Assembly (NCBI GenBank): GCA_964434955.1
Contig: CAYSXI010000163.1
Location: 1-12,005 of the forward strand
Direction of reading: 5' to 3'
Origin: JANQLU01 sp964434955
GTDB taxonomy: Bacteria; Planctomycetota; Planctomycetia; Pirellulales; Pirellulaceae
Length of the DNA: 12,005 nt
The position numbers were made by a program, and so were the translations under genes. The notes beneath the pieces are model-generated. The model saw nothing but the letters and a program-made list of their open reading frames with translations, was not told the origin of the DNA and searched no databases. Below, one piece after another: positions 1-7,165 of this stretch. Numbering within the stretch: the stretch's first letter is position 1; every line of letters starts with the position of its first letter.

Positions 1-609
1 GATCGTGCCCAGCGCCGCGCCCACGTTGATGCTCATGTAGAAGATCGTATAGGCACCGTCACGGCGAACATCTGTGATGGAATAGAGCTGGCCCACGATG
101 ACCGAGATATTGGCCTTCAAGAAACCGGAGCCAACAATGATAAACGCCAGTGCCAGCCAGAACACATTCTTGGCGGCGTCCGCACTTACAAACGAGTTCA
201 ACCAGAATATGGTTCCCGACATGAAACCGAGGTCACTGGTTGCAGCTCCCCAACTTTCAGGCGGCGTTCGGTCACCAATCCCTTCAACGCCCATCAGGAC
301 GTGGCCAAACGTTAGCAGCAGCGCTCCATACACCACTGCCTTCCTTTGCCCCAGGTACTTGTCCGCCAGGTAACCGCCGAGAACCGGCGTAATGTAAACG
401 AGCGCCGTGTAGGCACCGTAAATAACACTTGACTCGCCATCGGAATAAAGCCAGTGTTTGGTGAGATAGAGAATTAAAAGCGCGCGCATTCCATAGTAGG
501 AAAAACGCTCCCACATTTCGGCGAAGAACAAAATCGCCAATCCCATGGGATGCCCAAAGAATCGCTTGTCAGTAATTTCCGGAAGCTCAGGCAAACCATC
601 TTTATTCAT
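1..609 (-). CDS. POT/PTR-family peptide:H+ symporter, N-terminal part (cut by window edge)
   Basis: This is the first 203 codons of a proton-dependent oligopeptide transporter (major facilitator superfamily), an inner-membrane importer of di- and tripeptides. The POT signature ExxERFxYYG is at residues 31-40 (EMWERFSYYG), followed by a helix rich in Leu and Ile. GGYLADKYLGQRK at 78-90 is the conserved loop between helices 2 and 3, GSGFLKANIS at 160-169 is the helix-4 motif, and YMSINVGA at 191-198 begins helix 5. The family is usually about 450-500 residues, so more than half lies beyond base 1. The ATG start is supported by a GGGGAG ribosome-binding site about 8 bases upstream. It is divergent from the ComM-like gene across a 322-base gap. 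Family membership is seen directly; the exact substrate range is not deducible. Confidence 0.93.
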   Translation of the reverse strand, partial: MNKDGLPELPEITDKRFFGHPMGLAILFFAEMWERFSYYGMRALLILYLTKHWLYSDGESSVIYGAYTALVYITPVLGGYLADKYLGQRKAVVYGALLLTFGHVLMGVEGIGDRTPPESWGAATSDLGFMSGTIFWLNSFVSADAAKNVFWLALAFIIVGSGFLKANISVIVGQLYSITDVRRDGAYTIFYMSINVGAALGTI

Positions 610-931
610 CAATCAATCTCCCCAGCACGCGTTCCTTCCCTGTTTGCCGGAACACCATACTGACTTTCGATGCCTTCGACGGCGAAATCTCAAATTCCGG
701 TGTGGGAATTCTGGGGAAACGCTGTGGAAAACAATCAGGTTTCTGTTTTCAGTAAGGTCTTTTTTTTACTTAAGACAGTTGTAACAAACAAGCCACATTT
801 GATTGGGGAAAGCCCTAAAACATCGAATAAAGTGGGCAATCTATCAACGCTTTGTCGCTTGTGTGGCCTTGTTTGCCTGATAAGAATTGGCCAACGAATT
901 TCAACAAACGACGTAAACCGGATTACATTCC
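610..931. other. Divergent intergenic region between peptide transporter and comM
   Basis: There are 322 bases with no convincing gene. It must hold both promoters of the divergent pair. It contains a T8 run near 760-768 inside the weak dyad GTCTT/AAGAC, and AT-rich sequence around 770-835. A reading frame starting at 670 runs into the ComM-like gene in another frame and shows no family resemblance. I could not place -35/-10 boxes with confidence on either strand. Confidence 0.5.
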
Positions 932-2470
932 ATGCTTGCCCAGTTAAAGACTTTTACGCTGGTTGGGATCGACGCATTCCACGTTGAGGTCGAAGTGGAT
1001 GTTTCCCCCAAAGCACAACCGAAAACGATTCTGGTCGGCTTGCCCGATGCGGCCGTCCGCGAAAGTACTCATCGGATCGATCGCGCCCTGGCGAATTCGG
1101 GGTTTCAAAATCCTCGCGATCGCGTGGTGATCAACCTTGCTCCGGCGGAGCTTCCTAAACAGGCTGCATCGTTTGATCTCCCGATCAGCCTGGGGATTTT
1201 GTTGGGCAGCGGGCAGATGGAGTCGGACTTGCTACGCGACTACGCGGTCGTTGGCGAACTTTCATTGGAAGGGTTTACGCGGCCGGCCAAAGGCGTTCTC
1301 TCAATGGCGATTGCGGCGTCGCGTGTCAAAGGATTACGTGGGATCATTGTGCCGCGTGAAAACGCAAGTGAAGCGGCGGTGGTCGAAGGGATCGAGGTGA
1401 TTCCCGTCGACAGCTTGTCTCAGGCGGTCGCATTTTTGTCTGGGCAACTCCCAATCGACCCGACGCCATCGCGAATGGCGGAACTCTTTCGCGACTTTGC
1501 CAATTACGAAGATGACTTTGCTGACGTTCGCGGGCAGGAAGTTGCCAAACGTGCACTGATTGTTGCCGCGTCCGGCGCACACAACCTGCTGATGCTGGGT
1601 CCGCCCGGCAGTGGAAAAACCATGTTGGCTAAAAGGCTCCCCTCCATCATGCCGACCTTGTCGCCGCAGGAATCCATCGAGACCACAAGAATTTACAGCG
1701 CGCTGGGTCGATTGAATGAAGGTCAGCCCCTGATGGCGACTCGGCCCTTCCGTTCTCCTCACCATACCATCAGCGAAGCGGGCCTTGTTGGTGGCGGCAG
1801 CACACCCGTTCCGGGAGAAATTTCAATGGCGCACAACGGCGTCCTTTTCCTGGACGAGTTGCCTGAATTCAATCGAAGGACACTCGAGGTCATGCGACAA
1901 CCCCTGGAAGACGGAAACGTCACCATTTCTCGTGCGATGACCAGTACGACATTTCCGTCGGACATGATGCTTGTTGCGGCACTCAATCCTTGCCCTTGCG
2001 GCTATCGTTCAGACCCCAGGCGCCAATGTCATTGCACGCCTCCCCAGGTCGAAAAATACATGTCCAAGATAAGCGGGCCCTTGCTGGATCGAATCGATAT
2101 CCACATTGAAGTCCCAGCGGCTCAATACAAGGAATTGGCTTCCAACAGGCCGGGAACTTCAAGTAGAAAAATGAGCGAGTCCGTCGTTCAAGCCAGGCAG
2201 ATTCAACAAAAACGATTCGCAAAAAATCGTATTTCCTACAACGCGCAAATGTCGAGCAAACAGATCCGCGAATTCTGCAAGCTGAATCGGCAATGCGCGA
2301 GCATGCTCAAGTCAAGCGTCAACGAACTCGGACTTTCGGCTCGGGCCCACGACAAGGTTTTGAGAGTCGCTCGAACCATCGCTGATCTTGAGCAGTCCAG
2401 CGAGATCGAAACGCCTCACCTTGGCGAAGCCATTAATTTCCGGATGCTGGACCGCGAAATCTACAACTAG
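932..2470 (+). CDS. comM: ComM/YifB-type AAA+ ATPase (Mg-chelatase-like family)
   Basis: A complete 512-residue protein, close to the usual ~500 of the family. The order is an N-terminal ChlI-like fold (1-175; GLPDAAVRES at 36-45), an AAA+ module, and a C-terminal Mg-chelatase_C helical domain (about 410-505). Walker A is GPPGSGKT at 223-230 and Walker B is VLFLDE at 304-309. The RSPHHTISEAGLVGGGS stretch is at 274-290, the Cys-rich NPCPCGY...CHC at 352-368, and the DRID sensor/arginine segment at 386-389. In Proteobacteria, ComM is a hexameric helicase promoting branch migration during natural transformation. Despite older annotations as protease or Mg chelatase, no protease domain is present. 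The ATG has only a weak purine-rich leader. Housekeeping role in DNA uptake or recombination is inferred from the family. Confidence 0.95.
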   Translation: MLAQLKTFTLVGIDAFHVEVEVDVSPKAQPKTILVGLPDAAVRESTHRIDRALANSGFQNPRDRVVINLAPAELPKQAASFDLPISLGILLGSGQMESDLLRDYAVVGELSLEGFTRPAKGVLSMAIAASRVKGLRGIIVPRENASEAAVVEGIEVIPVDSLSQAVAFLSGQLPIDPTPSRMAELFRDFANYEDDFADVRGQEVAKRALIVAASGAHNLLMLGPPGSGKTMLAKRLPSIMPTLSPQESIETTRIYSALGRLNEGQPLMATRPFRSPHHTISEAGLVGGGSTPVPGEISMAHNGVLFLDELPEFNRRTLEVMRQPLEDGNVTISRAMTSTTFPSDMMLVAALNPCPCGYRSDPRRQCHCTPPQVEKYMSKISGPLLDRIDIHIEVPAAQYKELASNRPGTSSRKMSESVVQARQIQQKRFAKNRISYNAQMSSKQIREFCKLNRQCASMLKSSVNELGLSARAHDKVLRVARTIADLEQSSEIETPHLGEAINFRMLDREIYN

Positions 2471-2575
2471 CATGTTTGCCAGGATCACCGCGGGTTCCGC
2501 AGATCTTTCAAGAATTAGGGCACAGAGGTTGACCAATACACGATTCCAACTAAGCGATGGCCCTGCGCATGCATG

Positions 2576-2592
2576 AAATCAGAGCCTGATTT
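2576..2592 (+). terminator. Small hairpin downstream of comM, possible weak terminator
   Basis: AAATCAG (2576-2582) and CTGATTT (2586-2592) form a perfect 7-bp stem with a 3-base loop, about 105 bases after the comM stop. The stem is AT-rich and is followed by AGGTTAAC rather than a clean U-tract, so termination is only a possibility. AGGTTAACA recurs at about 2594-2602 and 2680-2688, the second copy covering the ribosome-binding site of the next gene. Confidence 0.3.
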
Positions 2593-2688
2593 AGGTTAAC
2601 ATAACGGCTCATGCTCAATTGAGGTAAGTGAGCTAAGTTTTCGCGACAAAAAGTTCTGCATTTTTGATTTTCATTCGCAGGTTAACAA

Positions 2689-3063
2689 GTGAATCAAAAT
2701 TCCCAACAATCGCCGACCAATGACAATCAATCTTTCAAACCAAATCAAGGGAATGCAGCACATCATGAAGCCGAACAAACAGAGTCGTTTGCCCGTCCAA
2801 GGCCGAAAGATGGAAGCCTCGCGACCATCTCTGGGATCCTGGGTTTGGCAAGTGTCATTTGTGTCGGCATCGGACAAGCTCAATTCGGTTCATTTGTTGC
2901 CGTCGGCGCCATCGCCACGGGCAGCATGGCTTTGACTCGAATCAAAGCGGGAGTTGCTCGCGGAAAAAACAATGCCCGAGCGGGGATTTTGATGGGGCTC
3001 GTGGTTGCGATTTATTTCGCCTATGTGCTATTCACGATGGCCGTTCAAAAGGCAGCCAGCTAG
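2689..3063 (+). CDS. Small membrane protein with DUF4190-like domain
   Basis: A 124-residue protein of unknown function. Residues 1-40 are polar and rich in Asn, Gln and Ser, with no signal peptide. They are followed by hydrophobic segments at about 43-61, 66-83 and 98-118. The hydrophobic-Gly pattern, with a short basic stretch (RIKAGVARGKNNARAG, 84-99) between helices, resembles DUF4190 domains, which are short membrane-embedded modules of unknown function in many bacteria. The start is GTG: an in-frame TAA lies two codons upstream and the next Met is inside a helix, so GTG is the only plausible start. An AGG sits about 5 bases upstream. It stands alone between comM and the acyltransferase, with 218 bases before and 168 after. 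Alternative: an unrelated lineage-specific membrane protein. Confidence 0.7.
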   Translation: MNQNSQQSPTNDNQSFKPNQGNAAHHEAEQTESFARPRPKDGSLATISGILGLASVICVGIGQAQFGSFVAVGAIATGSMALTRIKAGVARGKNNARAGILMGLVVAIYFAYVLFTMAVQKAAS

Positions 3064-3173
3064 AACGAATTGGCTGTTAACTCAAATTTCAGGCTCAGGA
3101 AATGACCGATTGCAAGTTTCCCGCGTCTTCTTGTCTTCGTGTTACTTGCTTTGCAAAGTTGCTAAATCAAAAT

Positions 3174-3207
3174 GAAAGAAGGTGCGGAAATGGCACCTCC
3201 TTCTTTC
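3174..3207. terminator. Strong stem-loop between the DUF4190-like and acyltransferase genes
   Basis: GAAAGAAGG+TGC (3174-3185) pairs with GCACC+TCCTTCTTTC (3193-3207): about 12 bp with a 3-base bulge and a 7-base loop. Read on the minus strand it is followed by ATTTTGATTT. On the plus strand it is followed by CCTGGCTTAGCCTTTTG, ending 25 bases before the next start codon. It may be a terminator for the upstream gene (imperfect U-tract) or a 5'-leader structure for the acyltransferase. The sequence shows the stem; the role is inferred. Confidence 0.5.
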
Positions 3208-3231
3208 CTGGCTTAGCCTTTTGCCGCCGAG

Positions 3232-4305
3232 ATGATTTCATATCGCCTGGTTCCACTTCAGCAACTGCCCAAGGCAAACTTGGATGCCTGGCAGCGCACT
3301 GCGAATGTTGATCCGCGATACTCTAGCCCCTATTTCCAACCGGCGTTTTCACGATTGGTCGCAGGTGTCCGGGACGACGCCTACGTGATCCTGGCTGAAC
3401 ATGAAAAGGAACTTTGCGGTCTCCTTCCGATTCAGATGCCAAAAGCCGGTCACGCTCAACCGATTGGCGGAAAACTGAATGATTTGCACGGCATGTTGCA
3501 TCTTCGTCCATTTCGAATGGATCATCAGGAATTGCTTCGCCAGACCAGGATAAAAACGTTTTCGTTTCATTCCGCAATGCAATCAGAGGACCTGGTTGAA
3601 CAATGCCAGTTTGAAACCGTGATCTCACCCTGCATCAACTTGCAAACCGGATTCGAAAGCTACTTCAAAAGGGTCACTCGAAAAAGCAAAACCATAAGAA
3701 GGCAGGGCCAAAAAACCCGCAAGTTGATTTCTGAAGTCGGCCCACTTCGATTTGAATTTCATCAAATCGGCCAAGAGTGGTTGGAACGGACCTTGCACCA
3801 TAAGCGGCTACGATATCGAAAAACGAAAACCTTCGATTTGTTTTCGCTTCCGTGGCCGACTCAACTTCTATCCCGCATCGTTGAAACTCAGCTTCCTTCG
3901 TTTGCCGGGGTCCATTCCGTTTTGTTTGCTGGAGATCAGATGGTTGCAAGTCACGTCGGAATTCGATCCCAAAATGTCCTCCATTACTGGTTTCCGACTT
4001 ACGATTCCAGATTCAAAAAATACTCGCCTGGAATCCAGCTAATCCTGGAAATGTGTCGTTGTTCGCGTACCCACGGCATTGAAAAACTGGACCTGGGCTA
4101 CGGCCGCCAAGGCTTCAAATACAAATTGGCCAACGAACATTACGAAACCAGTTACGGGCAATTCGCGGGATCTCGTCTTCAAAACTCGCTCAGCCGGCGT
4201 CTTCATTTTGCGAAGAAGTGGATGAAGGAATCGTCACTTCAACCTTTTGCGAAGAATATTATTCGGACCATTCACCCACGTTTCGGCCATCGGGTTTTCC
4301 GATAG
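3232..4305 (+). CDS. FemAB/CelD-like acyltransferase (GNAT fold, BioF2-like domain)
   Basis: A 357-residue soluble protein with no signal peptide. The N-terminal half (about 30-130) has the split-GNAT pattern: YFQPAFSRLV, then YVILAEHEKELCGLLPIQ. A basic linker follows (YFKRVTRKSKTIRRQGQK, 144-161). The C-terminal GNAT-like domain (about 170-305) contains GVHSVLFAGDQMVASHVGI (226-244), HYWFPTYDSRFKKYSPGIQL (251-270) and DLGYGRQGFKYKLAN (287-301), the pattern of the COG5653/CelD, BioF2-like acetyltransferase family. Such proteins acylate sugars or cell-surface glycans and are common in polysaccharide gene sets. The convergent glycosyltransferase 50 bases away fits a surface-polysaccharide role, but that is inference. 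The ATG is the first start after an in-frame TAG at 3214; the ribosome-binding site is weak. Confidence 0.82.
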   Translation: MISYRLVPLQQLPKANLDAWQRTANVDPRYSSPYFQPAFSRLVAGVRDDAYVILAEHEKELCGLLPIQMPKAGHAQPIGGKLNDLHGMLHLRPFRMDHQELLRQTRIKTFSFHSAMQSEDLVEQCQFETVISPCINLQTGFESYFKRVTRKSKTIRRQGQKTRKLISEVGPLRFEFHQIGQEWLERTLHHKRLRYRKTKTFDLFSLPWPTQLLSRIVETQLPSFAGVHSVLFAGDQMVASHVGIRSQNVLHYWFPTYDSRFKKYSPGIQLILEMCRCSRTHGIEKLDLGYGRQGFKYKLANEHYETSYGQFAGSRLQNSLSRRLHFAKKWMKESSLQPFAKNIIRTIHPRFGHRVFR

Positions 4306-4355
4306 GCATTGGCTGAAAATCCTCGTTGGTTCAGACCGGTTGGATTTCGACAAGC

Positions 4356-5018
4356 TCAGTACTTTTTCGCGAGATCTTCAGGTCGCGCTCCGAGTCGATA
4401 TTTCGCGAACAAGATCCAATTCCGCACCGTCTGCTTGAGCACACCATTTTCTTCCCATCGACGTGAATCGACTCGAATCGGTCCTTTCAAAAGAACGGGA
4501 CGAGAGATTTTTTTTAGCTTGTCACAAAGTGCGACTTCCTCCATGAGTGGAACGTCTGGAAAACCGCCAACCGACTCAAAGACTTCCTTCCAGACAAAGA
4601 TGCCCTGATCGCCGTAGGGCATTCGTCGCCACTTCACGCGCAAACGATTCCCCCATTCAAGCCACCGGTAAATGTTCGCTTCGTTTTCGATATGCTGTTC
4701 GAAGGCGCCGAATGCATGCTCGCGATTGAACTGGCGTTTCATCTGTTCAATGGACCCTGGCTCGAGCCGATTGTCCGCGTGAAGAAACAAAAGAACATCG
4801 CCGGTGGCCCGGGCTGCACCCGAATTCAACTGAATTCCGCGACCACGCGCACCGCTGACAAACTCACACTTCAGTTTTGAGGCGATCGCGGCAGTTGCAT
4901 CTTCGCTTTGGCCATCCGTCACCACGATTTCGCTCCCACCGGCCTCCCATCCACTTTGAATCGCGCGTTCGATGTTCGCGGCTTCATTGAGTGTCGGAAT
5001 GATAATGGAAACTTTCAA
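4356..5018 (-). CDS. Family 2 glycosyltransferase of the TIGR04283 type
   Basis: A 220-residue GT-A-fold glycosyltransferase, short and without membrane helices. The N terminus KVSIIIPTLNE is typical of GT2. DGQSEDAT is at 35-42, GRGIQLNSGA at 59-68, FLHADNRL (the DxD-like metal site) at 78-85, PYGDQGIF at 134-141, GGFPDVPLMEEV at 151-162, and RRWEENG with a following RNW near 186-200. This series matches TIGR04283, the 'transferase 2, rSAM/selenodomain-associated' family; the acceptor is unknown. The start is noteworthy. An in-frame TAA lies just upstream at about 5034-5036 and no ATG follows for about 90 codons, so only TTG codons at 5024 and 5018 remain. GAAGG sits 6 bases before the 5018 TTG but touches the 5024 TTG, so 5018 is chosen. 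No rSAM or selenoprotein partner is visible nearby. Confidence 0.88.
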   Translation of the reverse strand: MKVSIIIPTLNEAANIERAIQSGWEAGGSEIVVTDGQSEDATAAIASKLKCEFVSGARGRGIQLNSGAARATGDVLLFLHADNRLEPGSIEQMKRQFNREHAFGAFEQHIENEANIYRWLEWGNRLRVKWRRMPYGDQGIFVWKEVFESVGGFPDVPLMEEVALCDKLKKISRPVLLKGPIRVDSRRWEENGVLKQTVRNWILFAKYRLGARPEDLAKKY

Positions 5019-5069
5019 TATCAACCTTCGTCGTTAGAGATCGGATGACTTCCCGTTTCAGGCGTGCGC

Positions 5070-5112
5070 AAAAAAACCGGGGAGCTTGAACCAATGGTCC
5101 AGTTCTCCCCGG
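5070..5112 (-). terminator. Intrinsic terminator after the thioredoxin-like gene
   Basis: Read on the minus strand, CCGGGGAG (5112-5105) pairs with CTCCCCGG (5084-5077) in a perfect 8-bp GC-rich stem, with partial inner pairing (GAAC/GTTC), followed directly by seven Ts (5076-5070). It lies 45 bases past the thioredoxin stop and about 50 bases before the glycosyltransferase start, so it should reduce read-through into that gene. Confidence 0.85.
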
Positions 5113-5131
5113 CTGAAAGTATATCGTTTTT

Positions 5132-5150
5132 CCCCGGTTCGTTGCCGGGG
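5132..5150 (-). promoter_or_regulatory. Upstream companion hairpin, possible anti-terminator partner
   Basis: On the minus-strand transcript CCCCGG (5150-5145) and CCGGGG (5137-5132) form a 6-bp stem with loop CAACGAA just after the thioredoxin stop codon. The same blocks can alternatively pair with the two arms of the downstream terminator, giving a four-segment arrangement of the kind used in attenuators. The complementarity is seen; regulation is inferred. Confidence 0.4.
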
Positions 5151-5156
5151 CAATTC

Positions 5157-5582
5157 TTACTTGTTGGCGATTGCCTTGTCCGTCGCTGGCTTTTCGGCAG
5201 TCCGGACAATTGCCGGACCGACAAATTCTTCGACTTTGGCGACCGTTTGAAAACCGACCAGGTGTTTCTTGGTCCACTTGCCATCTTTCTTTTCGAACAG
5301 GATGAACTGTGGGATGGGACGGCTACCAATCAACTGGCGTGCAACTTTGGAATCCTTGTCCAGATCGACCAGTGCGAAATGGACACCTTTGAAGCTTTTG
5401 CGATCAACGAGTTTGGGCAGAGTGTTTCGTTTGAGATTTTGACACGGCGGACACCATTCAGCGGTTACCAAGACAACAAGTGGCTGGTCGCTTTTCATTG
5501 CGCTTTTGTAAGCGCTGGTGTAGTCCGTGGGTTGGCCTGATGAGATGGTGGTCACCAGAACCATTGCCGTGAGAAAGTTCAT
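5157..5582 (-). CDS. Exported thioredoxin-fold protein with CPPC active site
   Basis: A 141-residue single thioredoxin domain. The active site is AEWCPPC at 41-47, the cis-proline position is P91 in SRPIPQF, and the ALVDLDKD strand is at 70-77. Residues 4-16 (LTAMVLVTTISSG) are hydrophobic and probably a short signal peptide or anchor, putting the protein in the periplasm; the n-region has no basic residue, so export is not certain. CPPC differs from the thioredoxin CGPC and occurs in some thioredoxin-like and DsbD-C-like proteins. The ATG at 5582 has a good GGAG 8 bases upstream. A TTG at 5615 would add 11 residues but lacks an obvious site. It is likely a disulfide reductase or stress-related thioredoxin-like protein. 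It is followed by a strong terminator. Confidence 0.85.
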   Translation of the reverse strand: MNFLTAMVLVTTISSGQPTDYTSAYKSAMKSDQPLVVLVTAEWCPPCQNLKRNTLPKLVDRKSFKGVHFALVDLDKDSKVARQLIGSRPIPQFILFEKKDGKWTKKHLVGFQTVAKVEEFVGPAIVRTAEKPATDKAIANK

Positions 5583-6034
5583 TCGTATCACTCCTTCGAT
5601 GAGTTGCGACCTCAATCATGAGTCGCGTGATGCTTGCCATCCCTTTTGACAAGCCAAGGTAAACGACGTCTCAGTTGCGATTCGAACTCTTCCTCCTCGA
5701 CCAACGCCACTGAGCCAGTTTCTGTATCGGTGCGGGCTTCCAAGGGATTCCTCGAGAAGAACGCCCTCAAGTTTTTTTGCTGGCATTTTTTTTCAAACTA
5801 AAACGCGTGTACGCTTCGTGTCGGTTTTGTTCGCGACACTTTGATTTCAACCGACAATACCCAAGGATCGGGAGCAATCGTCAAAGTTTCACAAGGCGGT
5901 AAAACGCGAAGGTGTCGAAGTGCATTTCGTGATGCCAAGGCCCTTTAATCCGCATACCACGAGGGCTTTTGTTTCTCGATCGCGGCCAAAAGGTGTATCA
6001 TGGGGAGTTGCTTTGGTCGAGGATTTGAGAACTT
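5583..6034. other. Intergenic region between thioredoxin-like gene (minus) and oxidoreductase (plus)
   Basis: There are 452 bases without a supported gene, and it must contain the promoters of two divergent genes. Visible elements are poly-T runs at about 5771-5777 and 5787-5793, and a 6-bp dyad GTGTCG/CGACAC at 5818-5839 followed by TTTGATTT. A GCCCT/AGGGC pair near 5940-5967 is followed by CTTTTGTTT and could be a weak terminator on the plus strand. A plus-strand frame runs open from about 5845 into the oxidoreductase but has no good start and no recognisable family. Confidence 0.45.
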
Positions 6035-7147
6035 ATGAAACTTCGTGTTGGGCTGATCGGACTCGGGGATCAATGGGAATCGCGGCATCGTGATGCGCTT
6101 CGTTCCCTTTCCGACCGATTCGAGGTTTGCGCCATTTGTTGCGAAGTCGCCCACCGGTCATCGATGGTTGCCAAGGAATTCGGCGCATCGCCCATTGACG
6201 GTTTCCGGGCAATGTTGGAGCGCAATGAAATTGACGCCGTTTTGGCTCTCGCATCCGATTGGGTTGGCCCATTGCCCATCATCGCCGCTTGCGAGGCGGG
6301 GAAAGCCGTTTACAGCACGGGCGCTTTCGACCTGATTCCCGAACAAGTCGACGAATTGCGGCGGAGAGTGGACGACTCGGGCGTCGCTTTTATGACCGAG
6401 CTTCCGCGAAGACACGCGCCGGCGACGATTCGAATCAAGGAACTGATCGCGACCCGCCTTGGTCAACCACGCCTGATATTCTGCCACCAACGATTCAGCG
6501 TTGAGCAACAGACGGATCGCCTTCGTCGTGGCAAATATTGCCCGGTCGCTTGGCGGAACATGATGGAACTCGTGGATTGGGTTTGCTATTTGACCGACCG
6601 GACACCGAGTTCGGTGACCAGTGCGCGTTACTTGGATGATCGTTGCGTGCCTGAAGCAAAAAGTGCTGACGATTCGATTACCAACGGAAGTGTTCAAACC
6701 AAGTCCATGGCTGCAGATACTTCAGGATCAGCGGGCCCACAACACGAAACGTATTATCAAATGGTCAACCTCCAGTTTGACTCAGAAGATGGTAGTGATC
6801 CGATCATGGCTCAGATTAGTGTCGGGCACTACATTCCTGATAGCTGGCCGGACGCGCTGTCCTATCGCCGACCAGCGGAAGTTCAAATCGCATGCGAGAA
6901 CGGTGCCGCATTCGCCGACCTACCGACTAACTTGATTTGGTTTGATCGAGCGGGCCAACACACAGAATCACTGGAACAGGACATGCCGGTCGGTCAACAG
7001 ATGCTCACGAACTTTCACCGCTCCGTTACCAGCCTGGTTCGTAATTCTGCAGACATGCAGAACGCGTATCGTGCGATGTCGATCGTATTGGCCGCGAATG
7101 AAAGTTCAGAATCCGGAAAAAGAGTGCCGCTCAACTTTGGTGATTAG
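6035..7147 (+). CDS. Gfo/Idh/MocA-family oxidoreductase, atypical
   Basis: A 370-residue cytoplasmic protein with an N-terminal Rossmann domain: VGLIGLGDQWESRH at 5-18 is the nucleotide-binding GxGxxG-like loop. Helix-strand repeats reach AVLALASDWVGPLPIIAACEAGKAVYSTGAFDL (68-100). A C-terminal alpha/beta substrate domain follows, with HQRFSVEQQTDRLRRGKYCPVAWRNMMELVDWVCYL at about 150-190. The family oxidises or reduces sugars and cyclitols with NAD(P) and is greatly expanded in planctomycetes. The usual GKHVLCEKP segment reads GKAVYSTGAFDL, so the conserved Glu-Lys-Pro, whose Lys contacts cofactor and substrate, is absent. Catalysis may be altered. The ATG has GAGGA about 11 bases upstream. 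The next gene starts 18 bases after the stop, so the two are probably co-transcribed. Confidence 0.85.
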   Translation: MKLRVGLIGLGDQWESRHRDALRSLSDRFEVCAICCEVAHRSSMVAKEFGASPIDGFRAMLERNEIDAVLALASDWVGPLPIIAACEAGKAVYSTGAFDLIPEQVDELRRRVDDSGVAFMTELPRRHAPATIRIKELIATRLGQPRLIFCHQRFSVEQQTDRLRRGKYCPVAWRNMMELVDWVCYLTDRTPSSVTSARYLDDRCVPEAKSADDSITNGSVQTKSMAADTSGSAGPQHETYYQMVNLQFDSEDGSDPIMAQISVGHYIPDSWPDALSYRRPAEVQIACENGAAFADLPTNLIWFDRAGQHTESLEQDMPVGQQMLTNFHRSVTSLVRNSADMQNAYRAMSIVLAANESSESGKRVPLNFGD

Positions 7148-7165
7148 CCAGATGGGAGAGAAGCC

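Noticed and set aside
670..987. 105-codon plus frame upstream of and overlapping comM
   Set aside because: It overlaps the secure comM start in another frame, shows low-complexity irregular composition and has no motif.
1334..1765. 143-codon minus-strand frame within comM
   Set aside because: It lies wholly antisense to the conserved AAA+ gene and has no recognisable domain.
3172..3216. 14-codon frame inside the stem-loop as a leader peptide
   Set aside because: No ribosome-binding site precedes it and it has no run of regulatory codons; it is probably a by-product of the stem sequence.
5660..5740. tRNA-like GTTCGAATC motif on the minus strand
   Set aside because: The bases flanking the motif do not form a T-stem, and no acceptor or anticodon arms can be drawn.
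5845..6090. Open plus-strand frame running into the oxidoreductase (contains VEVHFVMPRPFNPHT)
   Set aside because: It has no good start or ribosome-binding site, overlaps the oxidoreductase start in another frame, and resembles no family I know.
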